DNA of 64,000 nt from Larix kaempferi (lineage: Eukaryota > Streptophyta > Pinopsida > Pinales > Pinaceae). The translations under genes were made by a program, and so were the position numbers. Numbering within the stretch: the first letter of the stretch is position 1; the number at the start of each line of letters is the position of its first letter. The notes beneath the pieces were generated by a model, which was given only the letters and a program-made list of their open reading frames with translations, had not been told where the DNA came from and ran no database searches. Below are positions 33,217 to 47,000 of this stretch, piece by piece. The stretch is taken from assembly GCA_027924585.1 (NCBI GenBank), contig BSBM01000602.1:12516501-12580500 (forward strand), in the 5' to 3' direction.

Positions 33217-35499
33217 CAAGGCTACAGCACTAGGGCTGTTTGGGCCAAAGTATGAGCTTACTGGTTAGTCCAAGAGAGGCCAAGTTGGACTTGACCACAT
33301 ATTTTGAAAGCAATGTGAGTAGCAGGTATGTGAACCTGGTTCAATAAGAGCGGTGACAGTACTCCAGGAAGGCTACAGAGGGATGAGAAGGCCATGCAAT
33401 TAGATCAGCAATGATGTGGAAGAGGAATTCCATGCTATGGTGAGGAATTGGAAAGGGAGAATCCCTTAAACCTTGTCTTGTTCTTGTATGCATATTGTTT
33501 GAGTTTTACATACATAAAGTTTGGCATAGGAATGTTGGAAGTGCGAAGTGATTAGATAGTTGAAATACATATGCACTAGTAGGCATATTGCTAGATATTG
33601 CATAGTGCATGTGAGAACGTTTATGCATGAATAGGATGTTGCATATTGGTAAAAGTAGTAAGGTTTTACATATGCAATGCGCCACTAATAACAATTGTTA
33701 TGGTTGAATATCTTGAAGATGTTGATGATGTTGTTGCATATGACCAACAGCCTTATGAAGAAAGGTTGGTGCAACAAATCTATGATCATGAGGTTGGTGG
33801 AAGGATGGTGTAGTCCTTGCAAGAAGCCAAACTGATCAGGTAACATCAAATATGTCGATGGGAACCATGTAAGTAATAGCTATTTATGATTGTATACAAA
33901 GGGGATTGGGTAAGAATCCCTTGAACCATATTTTGTAATCCTAGAATGGTATGCATGTATGAATGCATCTATGCGAATGCCATACCACCATGGCATGGTG
34001 AGGTATGGGGTAGTAAGGGCAAGGAACCTTCTGCCATGTGATTGTTTAAAGGATAGAATGCATTCATTTGAAATTATATCATGCCATTATGGTTATGAGT
34101 TTAATAACCAAAGTAAGTAAGGACTTATGGTCTTGTTATGGTAGCGCATGCTATATGAGATAGCCCTAGTTAGGCCATAATGTGTTTGGAATGGTCGAAT
34201 GCATGACATGATAGTATGGTATTCATGAATCGATGCAAGGTGGAATTAAGTGGATGTGCATTAAGAAGATTTTGTAAATATGTGGTTGCATGAAGTGAAT
34301 GCACATTAAAAGATAATGTAAATATTGTAAATGTGCATGCATGTGTGTGGGTGCACATGTTGTGATGCATTGTGTGAATGCATGGTTGTGTTATGGATGT
34401 TTCATTGCAACTAGATAATAGATGAAATGATGAATTAATGGTAATTATGGGATCATTTCATAAGATGTTGGGAATGCATGAGAATGATTGCATGAAGAAG
34501 GTAGTCGTGTTGATGGCCTACCAGAGTGCTCTGTTGGAAGGACAGAGTTACATGAAATGTGAAGTAATGAGTATTTAAAGTTTATTTAAATTGCATGGAT
34601 AATGTGGTTGTGTCTTGCAATTTTATTGTGACAATGATGCATGTAAAGTATATATATATTTCATTACCCTTGAAATGTGAACAGTTGATAGTGTTAGAAT
34701 TATTGGGTATTATAACTTTGAGATCACTTCACTGACTATTATAATGTTGCAGCAATGAAAATGTTATATGCTTGAAAACTCACAAAGTGTTTGACTGATT
34801 GAAATTTCCATATTTCAGGTAGAAATGTCTTGGGTATGGCAGCGTGGGTAAGACCATAGTGAAGACTAGAATCTACCATGTACAAGAGCCAAACCTTATG
34901 AGAAGGGTCTCATGGTTGTAAAAGTAATTTATGTACATAGCAAATTGTAAATTTCAGATTTGAAATTTTGGTAATAAATTACTAATGATTGTTTGGCTTA
35001 TATAGAATTGTGTCAAGGGAACATTTTGTAGGTGGATCTACATGTTATGGTAGCAAGCATAAATCCATAATGGACAGAGTGATGCCACTTACAGGAGCCA
35101 AACAATATGAGGATGGACTCATGGTTAAACAAATCAATTTATGTAGGAGACAGAATTGTAAATTCATGTTTGAATTTAATTATTAATACCATTGACTGAT
35201 TATGGAAATCATATTTTAATTTGATTGTTAAATGTTGCTGATTGTTTGGCTGTTGGAGGAGTGTGTCAGGAAGACACCTTGCAGGAAGACCATGTGTGAT
35301 GGCCTACAGAATCCAAACTCCATGGGAAGGATCCCATGCTCTGGAAATGGGTTTTGGGTGAAACGCCATTATAAATTTTGATAATGTCTCAGCTGAACTG
35401 CATTTGGTAAACCATGCGAGTGAGATGGTAAATTTGTGCCAATAAATGCATATGTGGGTTATGGAACGTGAATGGGATTAGGGTGGCCAACTAAGGGAT
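33217..35499 (+). other. Non-coding interior of element B
   Basis: No coding frame recognised. Multiple blocks are homologous to the interior of A. It ends in a weak purine-rich run (CTAAGGGA) before the inferred 3' LTR start at about 35,500. Confidence 0.55.
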
Positions 35500-36491
35500 T
35501 GTCAAATCAAAGAAGGGATCCCCCATTCCTCGCGAAGGAAGTGAAAATACATCTACATCGTGATCTTCAAGAGCTTTCCAACGGTACCAAATTTTCCCAA
35601 TTTGGACTTACGATGAAGAAGTTATGGGCTGGAGAAGTTGTGCAGTGGGGTCTTAGGACTTTCCGAACCCGCATGCAGATTGCGGATTGCGGAAGTTGAA
35701 AGGGAATTTCGACAGGCTTGCAAAAGGGTAGTTCCGATTTCTGAGTTCCGCATGCGGATTGTGGATTGTGTAAGTCGGGAAGGTAATTTTTCGGATTGGT
35801 GAAGTTGGGCTTCCGCATTTCCGAGTTCTGCATTGCGGATTGCGGAAGTGAAGTGTTCCGGAGCGATGGAGTTTGGTGTTCCGCATTTCCGAGTTTCGCA
35901 TTGCGTATTGGGGATTGTGGAAGTGAAGAGTTCTGGAGCGATGGACTTTGGATTTTGGTGTTCCGCATTTCCGAGTTCCGCATTGTGGATTTTGGATTGC
36001 GGAAGTGAAGTTTTCCGGAGTGATGGAGTTTGGTGTTCTTCATTTCCGAGTTCTGCATTGCAGATTGTGGATTAGGGAAGTGAAGTGTTCTGGAGCGATG
36101 GATTTTGGTGTTCCGCATTTCAGATTGCAAATTGCGGAAGTGAAGTTTTCCGGAGCGATGGAGTTTGGTGTTCCGCATTTCCAAGTTCCACATTGCGGAT
36201 TCCGGATTGCGGAAGTGAAGTTTCCAGAGTAGTAGAATTTGGTGTTCCGACTTCCGAGTCCCGGATTGCAGATTGCGGAAATCGGAGGGATGTTTGATGA
36301 ACTATGAATTGAGGTTTCACCTTTCCGAATTCTGAATTGCGTCTTGTAGATTGCGGAATGGAGATCATTACGGGTGCAAAGTTGCGGAAGATTTGAATTG
36401 CTTGGGAAAAGTAGAGAAAAAACTTAGCAGGTGATTTAAGGGTTGTCTCCCATTGCCTCCAAAGGACACCAAGGTGACCGGGGACGTGACA
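35500..36491 (+). repeat. 3' LTR of element B
   Basis: Contains CAAGAGCTTTCCAACGGTACC.., repeated TTCCGCATTTCCGAGTTCCG / TTGCGGATTGCGGAAGTGAAG units (about 35,810-36,280), then AAGGGTTGTCTCCCATTGCC and a terminal GGGGACGTGACA. A 208-codon minus-strand frame over the repeats is an artefact of the repeated motif. Confidence 0.7.
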
Positions 36492-37057
36492 AGTGTGTAG
36501 GTATTGTGGGTGCCAAGCTATTTGAATCTTATAGAGGTGCCAATAGCTCTGTGGATGAGCTCACTAGCTTATCAATTCTTCCTTTCTACTGCCTTAATAG
36601 CCTGATAAACCCAATTGTAGACTGGCTTGGCTAAGATGTGTTATATACTTGGCTATGAGTGAGTCTGTTGTTCGAGCCTTTTTCCTTGTGTAAATCATGC
36701 CCAGCTCGGGGGTGGAAGCTGTGTTGAGAGATTGATGAGCACAAATGACCTATGGTTCAGTGGAACATTGCAGTTGCATAGATAGTTGCTCGAGACAATT
36801 CATTTCAAGATAAATATTTTCTTGTATTTCATTACGCAATGTCTTCAATTGATGCATGTTAAATTTATGCCAGTAATTTTATGCTAGATGTGTGTGGTAG
36901 ATTTTATTTTCATTGTGTTTATTTGAATTATACATCTGCACACATGTGTTTTTACTTGTTATGATTTCATAAAAAGATGAATGGGGCTAGAGTTTGAAAT
37001 CCCATATTAGTGTCATGTTCCCTTCCTTGATTTGGACTGATGGGAGGGGACGTGACA
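36492..37057 (+). repeat. LTR remnant D (3' part)
   Basis: Carries CTCTGTGGATGAGCTCACTAG, as in LTR C, then CATGCCCAGCTCGGGGGTGG, GACCTATGGTTCAGTGGAACATTGCAG and the terminal GATGGGAGGGGACGTGACA (37,057). It is the 3' part of another family member into which B probably inserted. No primer site follows. Confidence 0.6.
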
Positions 37058-37589
37058 ATTACCGTGGGAGAAGTCATTTTCTAGATTTTCCTCTACGTGA
37101 AGGGTTGAGTCCTCTATTATGATGTCGATTGGGATTGCTACCATGATTTGAGGTTGCATCTTGAGTTCTCTTACTCATGTTACAATTTAGATTTTTCGAT
37201 AAATCTAAATCCGACTCCAAAACTGGTGGATGATGATGCATGGAAACTATAAGTTCTACCTCTGTTGTACTTAATGAGGGTTGGTTCTCCATGTTATGCA
37301 TCCTTGTGATTAGAGTGTACTAGATTAATAACCGCCAGGAGTTACCACGACAAGGATGAACATTTTCAAAATGCTTGTTTTTTAGCCACATATGCTTACT
37401 TCTCCATCGTTCCAACTCCCATTATTATCTTGTGAGTGATATGATTGCATTATATTTACCTAGGCGACATCAAATATTGGAAGGAAGGAGCGTGTGGTAT
37501 TACAATTGAAGTTTGAACTTGCATTCTTGCTTACATTGTATATTATTGAAGTGTGAAGGCTTGTCCTATTGTTCATTTCCTGCATTGAA
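37058..37589. other. No recognised gene (LINE 3' flank)
   Basis: A short basic minus-strand frame (37,074-37,301, NPNRHHNRGLNPSRRGKSRK at its C-terminus) is present but unassignable. It may belong to LINE-derived sequence. Confidence 0.3.
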
Positions 37590-40500
37590 ATCAAAACTGT
37601 TAATGGATCACTTTGACTGTTGTTACTCCATTTTCAGATACAATTCCCACTCCTAGCCTTATTGCTTGATTTTCCCAAAGGTCTACAGCCTGATTGTGAG
37701 CTTGCAAAACATAAAAGAAGCTTATTTTGGTGAATAATTCGGCTTGTTTTTTAATTTTGGTGATCCATTGAACAAGAATGTTCTCTTTTGGAAGAGAAGA
37801 GCTCTAAGTCATTTTGATGTGAATCTCTGAGTACCCAATTGCTATGATGGAATGAATATGTAATGAGTAAGCTTAGAGGAGACCTTGGTAAAGGGTTGTT
37901 GCCTTCGCTTGATTGTTTGACGTCATTTTGAGCCCCCATTCATAGTACACTTCTTATTTTCCTTCAAGAACTATTATGATTCTCCCCATGCCTACCAACC
38001 CCATGTTCCCTTTCGAAGCACCATTGAAAAATAAAAAACGAGTTTGTTGGATATTTTTTCATTCCTTAAAATCTTCAGAGGAGAGCTTTAGATGCCAGTT
38101 ATGCTACACATTTGGATTTGGAGTTTTCTTTGGCCTTGGAGGATTTTTGTTTGTCATAAAATATTTTAACCACTGTCTTTCATGAGTGTCAAGATAGATG
38201 GGGCTTTTACCGTGTACTTTTTTAACTCAGAGATGTCTTGTAGCAAACTTCTTATTTTTAGAGTTGTTTGTCTAGGTGGATCTTTGTGTTATTGAAAATA
38301 ACACCATTTGTCTACAACCAAACATTCTAGCATACATATTTTTCCATGGCATTCAAAACTCTTTTGAGTAGTGGTATGTTTGCGAAGCAACCTTTATAAT
38401 TTTTGTGTCATATTGAGAACATTTCCTTCCATTAGGTTGGAATGACCATTCTGTCCTTGAGTTCCGAGAATGCCTCTAACCACACTTTGATTGTGTAAGT
38501 ACATTTTATGAAAAGATGACGTTGAGTTCTTCAGCAGCTTAGCATAGCGTACATCTGGAAGCGCATGATATTCCTCTTTTCCTTAAGTTGACTGTAGTTA
38601 GCACCCCATTGTGAGTTAGGATCCAATAGAAGGTATTTACCTTTGGTATTCCATCGCTATGCCATATGTTTTTCCATATGTTGGCCCAATGGGGAAGTGT
38701 GAAGTTTGCAAGTCTTGAGGCATAGTTTTCCTTCATCGTATATCCTTGTTTTTTCCAACCTATGCAATCTGGAGAAGCATTGATAGGGGCATAGATTGAG
38801 AGCTAAAAGAGGAGGTGATCTAGAAGATGTTGAAGGTAAAAAGGCACCTCTATTTTCCAACTAAGCCATATTTGATTATTTTCATTCCAATGACAAATAT
38901 CTGCTAGGGTTGATAGTCTTTGATTTTCCATCCAAGGTTGAAGAGGTTTCAACTCCCTAATATGCTCCAATGGGTGTTTACCTAGGATACTATCTCTCCA
39001 GATTTGTATGGTTCTTCCATTTCTAGGTACCCAGGTAAGGTTGTCTTGAATTGCATGGGTAGCATATCTTATTAATTTCTATATCGGTGAACCTCCTCCT
39101 TTCACGATTGTCTTTTCAATGCATTTTTTCTTGTTCTCTTAAACTAATTTTTATGAAGAGTTTCTTTCCACCATTCAAGTTTGTTGGTGATTAGCCTCCT
39201 CGGTATTTTTGCCCCAAGGGAAAGATTCATTATAGAGGTATCTTTTATTCCTAGACCTCCTTAGATCTATCATAGTTTCCCATTCAATAAGATGGAATGT
39301 TTTGTTGTTTGTTTTACTCCCCTGCCACAAGAATTTCCTGAGTAGTTTTGTAATCTGATTCATGATACCTTTTGGAATCAAAAGAGCAGAACATTTGTAG
39401 ATAGGTAAAGTTGATAGAGCATATTTGATGAGGATGATTCTTCTAGCTGGGTTGAGCCATTGAGCTCCCCATTTGTCAAATTGTTCTTTTATATTTCTAA
39501 GCACATCGCTCCAAATTTCTAAAGATGAGAGGGTGAAGGGGATTGGTATGCCAAGATAGATGAAATTGTTCCATGAATTTATGATGGAGAAGCATAGAGT
39601 TCAAGCAATTGATTGCATTGATTGCATGGTTTCCCCCTTGACATTCCAACTATAAATTTTATGTTTTCCTTCATTAATGGCTCCACCTTAGGCATCAAGA
39701 AAGACATCTAGTACCTTTCTGAAGCGAGTTGCAATGGAATTTGAAGCTCCCCAAGAGGAGTGTGTCATCAACAAATTGCGAATGGTTTAAAGCTTTAACT
39801 CCCCTGGCTATTATGATTCCTAAAAGATTGTCGAATTCTCTTTCAACCTCCAATTTTCTACTTAATGGTTTTGCCATTATTATTACAAGGGGGTGATAAG
39901 AGGTAACCTTGCCTCAGTCCTATGTTGGATTTAAAGAACTCTTTGGGCCCGCCATTGAGTATTGGGGGTATCTAGGGCCCACTAACACGTGAATTGACTA
40001 GACTTATGAAATTGCTGCCAAAACCAAATTTTTGCATGACCTCAAATAAAATGAGAGAGACTAACTCGTCAAAAGCATTTCCATATATAATTTAATGATC
40101 ATACCTCATTCTTTGTGCTCCTTGCTTGAGTGGACCGCCTCTCGAACCATGATTATATTGTCTATAATTTGTCAATTCTCCATAAAGCCACCTTGGTTTT
40201 ATGAAATTATCTCGAGTAATATCTTATTTATTATATTTGTGAGAATATTGGTAAATATTTTATAGGAGGAGTTCCAAAGTGATATTGGCCTAAATCGCGA
40301 GAAGGTAGTGGGGTTTGCTTCCTTGGGGGTAAGGGCCAGAAAACAGGAGTTAGTTCCTCCTCCCACTTTCAATTTTTGTCGTATGTACGTGTACATATTC
40401 TTTATATCCTCCTTCACTATCTACCAACATTCTCTATGTAAATGTATGGATAAACCATCTCGGCCTGGAGGTGCAAGGTCCCAAACTACCTCTATTGTTT

Positions 40501-41525
40501 CAACTTCCTCAATATTTCTAATCAACTTTGTATTATTCTCCTTTGTATATGAGGTATGTTTTCTAGGAGGGTGCTTTGTGAGCTCAAATATGCATCTCCG
40601 TATTTTGTATATAGTCTTTGAAAGTGATCTCTAGCCGTTGTCTTAATTTCCTCATACTTTGTGAGTTGGGTGTCATCTTGTAGAGAGATCTCCTTGACCC
40701 TGTTTTTGGGATCTCTAGCTCTAGCCTGTTGGTGGAAAAGAGATGTGTTTTGTCACCATCTTTGAGCCAAAGATTGTGGGACTTCAACCTCCATAACTCC
40801 TCTTCTTCCTTATGGCTTGTAGAGTTGAAATCTTACTTATTTTTCAGTATTTTGAAGATGGGGGGTAATTTCGACAGTCTCCATTTGAGATTGAATAAGC
40901 TCCAAATTTGCCGCTAGCTCTTTTCTTTTGTTATCTAGTTGAGTGTATGCACTTTTTTCCCAAGATTTGAGCGCAATTTTAACTCTTTTGAGCTTTTAGT
41001 CCCATACAAAAGTGGGGGATCCATTCACTGGCAGATTCCAAGATTTAGAGATAGTGGTGAGGTGGGGGTCATTGAGCCACAAAGGGTTAAAGCGGAAGGG
41101 GATCGTTCAAAGTTTCATAACATCCTGAAAGGAGAGGATGATTGGTTTGTGGTAAAAAAATGGTGGAAGGGAGAATCTTTGAAGAGATACAAATTTTTTC
41201 CAAGAAGAAGTCACTATGTAAGAGGAAACAATCAAACCGTGCTGCGATGTTACTAGGGCCATTTCTTCGGTTGGTCCAAGTAAAGTTTCCATTTGCAGGA
41301 TTGAGATATATGAGATTTGAGTCTGAGATCAAGTCTTCCATATGTTCCCTTTGTGGATCTCTCACTATATTTCCTCCCCTCTTTTCTTGGTTGCTTAGGA
41401 CAAGATTAAAATATCCATCTATTATGTTGTTTTGCACAATTGTTGTGTTTGTGAATTCCTGCAGGGAGGACCAACATACTTATTTTTCTTTGAAATGAGT
41501 GGGCATATAAATATTGAAAATGTTA
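37590..41525 (-). pseudogene. Plant L1-type LINE ORF2, 5'-truncated and decayed
   Basis: Minus-strand domains occur in the expected order. Endonuclease C-terminal half, about 41,087-41,520: NIYMPTH, then FNLVLSNQEKRGG and NGNFTWTNRRNGPSNIAARFD. Pre-RT, 40,584-40,787: WLKDGDKTHLF. Reverse transcriptase: FLALTPKEANPTTFSRFRPIS (40,199-40,417). The catalytic box is SQFVDDTLLLG at about 39,764-39,780, where the usual F/Y-A-D-D has V for A. WLNPARRIILIKYALSTLPIY follows (39,175-39,504), then the zf-RVT region (38,539-38,736). An RNase H domain at about 38,045-37,590 starts FLFFNGASKGN, with N for the first catalytic aspartate. Many stops and frame changes show it is dead. The endonuclease N-terminus and ORF1 are missing. 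Confidence 0.85.
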
Positions 41526-42019
41526 TATGGACCCCCAAATCATGACTCCCTTCCTCCCAGTCATTCTACAACACAAAAACGACTTCCTAGCTATGGAAAA
41601 TGAGGGAATGCTCAACCAATATGTGAAGAACCTGCAACAATTAATTAATGAGAATACACGAGATAACAGAAATAAGAGAACTCATAATCGTTTTATTGAT
41701 CGCAGGCCACTTCGAAGGGGAAACCTCCTTTGAGCAAGCTCAATACAAATAACTTCACAGTACCTTCATTGGTCTTAACACAAACTTATAGACTAAGTCT
41801 AGGTGCCAATACCATGGGTCAATACCATGTGCCAATACCAACCATGGGCCAATACAAACTATGGATCAACAATTACTACGGGACTACTTACAAAACATAT
41901 GCGTCCAACAACAATAATGCAAACTATGGATCAACAAATACTATGGGACGACTTACAAAGCATATGCGTCCAACAACAATATACTAACAAAGTAAATAGA
42001 AGGGTTGACATGGGTTCCT
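41526..42019. repeat. Unassigned stretch with 65-bp tandem duplication
   Basis: AAACTATGGATCAACAA..ACTA..GGGAC.ACTTACAAA.CATATGCGTCCAACAACAA occurs at 41,856 and again at 41,921 (period 65), preceded by short ACCATGGGYCAATACCA repeats (about 41,810-41,850). Nothing else was recognised. Confidence 0.5.
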
Positions 42020-42617
42020 AACAAAATATGTGGAGGAAAACGCCCAGCAAGCTCCGACTACGTGAGAGGGAAAAAAACCATGGATGAATAATGGCTTGCG
42101 GAGCAATTTCGTGGGTACTTTCTTTCCCAGGAAGCAAAAACGCGATTTTCAAAATTGATGGCTTTCCCATACCCGAAATTGGGCAGCGATACCTCTCCAT
42201 TTCCCAAAGCATTAACTACCTCAACCAACTCTTGGAAGAAATAAATGATTGGGTACAAAAGTCAAAATGGGTAGTTGGTGGTTTATGGGTTCTCTCATTG
42301 ACACTTGGCTTGACACTATTGGTTCAAAGGTTTGAATATTTTCCCTCCCTGTTCCTTGTAAAAACCATGCCCCCATACTCTTGTTGCATTACATAGCTAG
42401 TTGTGGGTATTTTTATTAAAATACATATTTACATGATATTTGTAATTTCTATTGTGCCTGACTAGCACGCAAACCATAAGCATCGATTTTTAAATGGCGA
42501 TACATAAACGATAAATCGATGGTGGGGCCTTGGCCTTGAGCTTCTCGCCGCGATTTTTATAACGATATTACATCATTTACAATTTTAATACAACAGTGTC
42601 AAAATCGGGATATTACA
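42020..42617 (-). repeat. Inverted LTR fragment F
   Basis: Reverse complement of the element A LTR family. The minus-strand start TGTAATATCCCGATTTTGACAC is at 42,617, followed by ACAACTAGCTATGTAATGCAACAAGAG, GGGAGGGAAAATATTCAAACC and GGTTGAGGTAGTTAATGCTTTGGGAAATGG. It is truncated near 42,020. Confidence 0.7.
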
Positions 42618-43162
42618 ATTTACATATACGAAACTATGTGTAAAGTATTTAAATATGTGAAACTATGTGTATATTGAAGAATGCCTATTTACACATTTAC
42701 ACATGCCATTGAAACAAAAATTAAACTATTTGCTTTATTTGCATTCAATTCACGTAGGCCACTCAAGCAAACATTAAAAATGTGTATTCGCTACTTTATA
42801 CAAAGAGAAATCTATATATGGTTTCCCATATATTTTAATTGGGATTTATAAATTATAATGACATTGGTTATGTATGCAAACGGTAGACATTATTTATTAG
42901 ACGTGGATTGGCTTACATTATATACAATAGTATGTTAGACCCAACATTAAACAACTAAACAAGGAAATCATGAATTTTCCAAGCTCTAGTGAGTAATTAT
43001 GATTCTATTTGAATTTGCATAACATGTGGGCTTCATAACGTAAAGAAATCTATGTTTCTAAATGGTTACTTGCAAAACCATATTGTTCTTCCTGCTACTC
43101 GTTGTTAGTCTCTGCCCATTGTTAGTCTTTGCCTTGGATAGGTGACTATATGTTCTGGTTAT
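42618..43162. other. No recognised gene
   Basis: AT-rich unassigned sequence that forms the left flank of the Copia element at 43,163. Confidence 0.3.
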
Positions 43163-43858
43163 TGTGATATTTTACAGGATAGATCACACAGCTAGAGTAA
43201 ATCTCACTAATCTCACTCAAGAATTGCAAAGAAGAAGAAGAAGAAGAATTGAATCAATATTCACTCATAAACTCAAAAATGGTAAAATCTGCAGTATAAT
43301 CATACATCAGTTGTAAGCTGGCACTGTGAAACTGAATAATAACTCAATACAATCAAATGAATTCGAATACACCTAAGATCATTCGAATTCTCCTCAATGT
43401 GTGGCTTGGATAGCATTGGAGACATCACCCAATCAATGGTAGTAGTCACAAATAGTCAACTATCAGTCAAATGAGTTTAACTGAGTCTAACTGAGTCATG
43501 TGAGCACAAATCAAGGGAATGAGACTCCAAGGAGGGTGCATGAGGCTGTCAGTAGGTCAAGTGGCACTCCGATATAGGCAACTGGAAGCTACAGGCAGTT
43601 AAACTAAGCAATAAATGCAAGAACTGGGCAATCAATGCTGCAACTGACTGTTGGAATCCAAGTAGGTGTATTAAGGCGCATTTTTCATCCAGGTGAGGAA
43701 AACAAGGCGCACTAGGTAGGTAAGAGGGATACTGAGGGCTAAAAACAGGCTCTAGGGGGGCTGAAAATAGGCTCTAGGTGTTGGGGAGACTACCATACTG
43801 ATGACTGGATGCATGCATGCATGAAAATATAAAAAATGATGGTGAGAATATTCCAACA
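43163..43858 (-). repeat. 3' LTR of the Copia element
   Basis: A 696-bp LTR, partner of 47,552-48,232. Its inner end abuts a run of about a dozen C residues, the complement of the polypurine tract. Confidence 0.85.
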
Positions 43859-44040
43859 CCCCCCCCCCCCCGAAAGCCAAACTATGAGGAAGTAATTGAA
43901 AACTTGTAGGGCCCTGGTAACTAAGACCAAAGGTCACCCCATACAACAATCTAAATAAAAAAAGTGAGGAAAGAGGGAAAACCCAGTGGGAAGAAAGCCC
44001 ACCCTCAAGATAGACTGTAGAAGGTAATCAACCATGTACA

Positions 44041-47000
44041 TCACTCACCCCAAGAAGATCTAAGGTAAGTGTACATCTTCACTGAGAAGGTCTTAGTGAA
44101 GATATCTGCAATCTGCTCTTCCGTAGGAAGGTAGAGCAGTGCAATGGTCCAATCATGCACCAATCCTCGGATGTAATGCATATGTATCTCAATGTGTTTG
44201 GTTCTTTGTCTCAGAACCAGATCTGTAGAAATCTTGATAGCACTCTGATTGTTACAATATATGACTAGTGGAGTACTGAATCGAATCCCAAACTCTGACA
44301 AGATGCCCCGGAACCAAATGCACTGTGTGGCTGGATTGACTGCACCTCTGTACTCGGACTCTGCTGAAGAAAGAACTAAAGCATACTGCTTTTGGCTCGA
44401 CCAACAGATAGGTCCAGATCCAATCTTGAAAACAAAACTAGATGTTGACTTTCGATCTGAGCTGTCTCCAACCCAATTTGAGTCAGTATACCCAACTAGG
44501 TTCAGAGGATACCCAGCTGCATAGTGAAGACCATAGGTCTTTTTCCCTTGCAAGTAATGCAAGATCCTCTTTGTTGCCTTCCATTGAAGCTCATGAGGCT
44601 TCTGCATGTATATGGAGACAGCATTGACTACATAGGAAAGATCAGGTCTAGTGTGTGTAAGAAACATTAGATTCTCAATCAACTGTCGATACAGTGTACT
44701 ATCCACCAGAGTTGTGGAAGAACCATCTTCAAGGTTGATCCCTGAAAGAAAAGGAAATGCTGTCGGTTTGCATTCGCTCATATGGAACCTGTCAAGCAGA
44801 TCTGAAGCATACTTGGATTGTGCAACCTTGATTCCTGAATCACTCTGAGTGACTTCAAGACCAAGAAACTACTTCAGCAATCCAACATCTGACATAGAGA
44901 AGGATTTGTGCAAAGTTGTTTTTATAGATTTGATGCATGAAGAGTTGCTCCCTGTAATCAATAGATCATCAACATATAGAAAAATAAGGAGTAGAGAGTC
45001 ACCATCATGTCTCGTATAGACATTCGAATCAGATTTGCACCTCTTGAAATCTTGTGACAGAAGGAAGGGGTCGATATTTGCATACCAAACTCGGGGAGAT
45101 TGCTTGAGTCCATACAAGGACTTCCTCAATTTGCACACCAATGAAGAGTCTTCAACATACCCCTCAGGTTGCTTCATGCATATCTCCTCCTCTAGATCTC
45201 CATGAAGGAAATCACTCTTGACATCCATGTGATGCACTTCCCAATGCTTGGATGCAGCAAGAGCAACAACAAGATGGATGGAATCCATATTAGCAACAGG
45301 AGCGAATGTCTTAGAGTAGTCGATCCCATGGATTTGGGAGTAACCCTTTGCAACCAGTCGAGCCTTGTATTTGCTAGGACCCCATCAGAGTCCATCTTAG
45401 TTATGTAAACCCACTTGCATTGAACAAGCTTCCTCCCAGGAGGAAGAGAAACAAGCTCCCAAGTTTCATTTCTTTGAAGAGACTCATACTCTTCATCCAT
45501 AGCTTCTACCCATCTTGGATCTTTGGAGGCTTCAAAGAATGTCTTTGGATCTGATCCAATCATAAGAAAGCATCTCTCAGCAAGAAATGGATCTGTGTGA
45601 GAGAGAAAATCAGATCTGGTTGTTCTTGAAGATAGTGGATCTCCAACAAGATCATTGGTGGATGCAACAGTAGTGGTGTTCCATTTTGCAATATGAGTTG
45701 GAACCTTAGGTGCTAAATCTCCAGGTTCTTGTGGATCTGGATCTAGCATTCGCTCTTCTCTGTGAATCTTCTTTTTCTCAACCTTCTTTGTTGGATCTTT
45801 TCCATTCAAGCAACCTTTGCAGGTGCCTTGGGAAAACTTGAGATTGGGTATACCTTCAACCACCTTTTGAGTTTGCATGTCTTGCAAGTGCTTGTAGTTG
45901 AGATGCCCAAATATTTCATGCCATACCCTAGTCTCTTCATTTGCATGAGTGTGAAGAGCAAACTGTTTAGAGAGAGGTAAAAAATGGGAGAACTCATAGA
46001 GTTTCGACTTGTGGTTTGCAACACCTTTTTCAATGGTAGATCCTGATACCATGTCTTGGATTTCGACCTCATTTGGAGAGAAGATCACCCTCTTGGGCTC
46101 TCCAGTGTGGGTCATCTGGTAGATTGAAAGTAGATTAGCAGTGAGTGTAGGGACATAGAGCACATCTGAGAAATACCCATGATCAAGTTTGATTCTTTCA
46201 ATCCCCTCATAGGATACCTCATAATCATTCCCCAACATGATGGAAGGTCCAACAGTGGATTCGAAACCAGTAAAGAGATCTTTGGAGGAAGACATGTGTC
46301 TTGATGCTCCTAAATCTATGATGAAGGAGGATTGTGTTGATGCACTTACCATGAGAGCATGGCATCTCTCTTTGTCCTCTTATATTGATGGTTCACCTTC
46401 TTTCTTCCTGGCACATGTAGGTACTGGAAGGTTATTCTTTTCAAGGATTGAAGCTATGAGATCTATGGTATTCTTCATACATGAACTCTTAGGATGAAAT
46501 CCTCTATTGCAATAGGTACATTTGGATTTCCCCTTATGCATTTGCTTGTCTTTCTTGGAGTTCGAAACTCCTTCTGACTGGTTTGGAGCCTCCTTCTGCT
46601 TCTGCTCATTCGACTTTCTGTCAAAAACTTTTTGCTTTCCCTTTCCATTTGCTCTCTTAATTTCAGTAGCAGCAAGTGTTGAATCCAACTTGGGTTTTAT
46701 CATTCCCATATGAACTAACTTCTCCTCCTCAAGTGTGAGTGACTAGATGAAGTCTTCAAGTGTGGGAAACTTCCATTTTGGGATGGACAGCTTCGCTGAC
46801 TGGAAGGTAGAGACAAATACTAAGTAGTCAGGGCCTAGTTTTGATAGTATGGCAAGGATGAGTTGCTTCTCTTCTTTCTCAATCCCATATCTCTTCAACT
46901 ATGGAATCAGATTTTTGACCTTGTTTAGAAACTCGGTGATGGAGTCGAAACTGCAAGGGCTCAATGAGATGAGCTCATTTTCCAACTTGTGACATTTCAA

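Larger units (their letters stand above)
24190..36491 (+). mobile_element. LTR retrotransposon B (non-autonomous), interrupted by element A
   Basis: The 5' LTR (about 24,190-25,190 plus 33,155-33,200) is split by element A. Its end GGGATGTGACA is followed by a primer site AAGTGGTATCAGAGCC (33,201-33,216). The internal region of about 2.3 kb has no recognisable gag or pol but aligns with parts of the element A interior. The 3' LTR is about 35,500-36,491. Both LTRs carry the 68-bp TTCCGCATT repeat. The start of the LTR is uncertain by some tens of bases, so no target duplication is claimed. Confidence 0.65.

Noticed and set aside
34989-35186. 65-codon plus-strand ORF in the element B interior
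   Set aside because: The homologous stretch in element A (about 29,480-29,600) does not keep the frame, and no domain is seen.
35567-36193. 208-codon minus-strand ORF with repeated NxEMRNTKLHRS-like peptides
   Set aside because: It is a translation of the 68-bp LTR repeat. The same pattern appears in other frames in the paired LTR at 24.5 kb.
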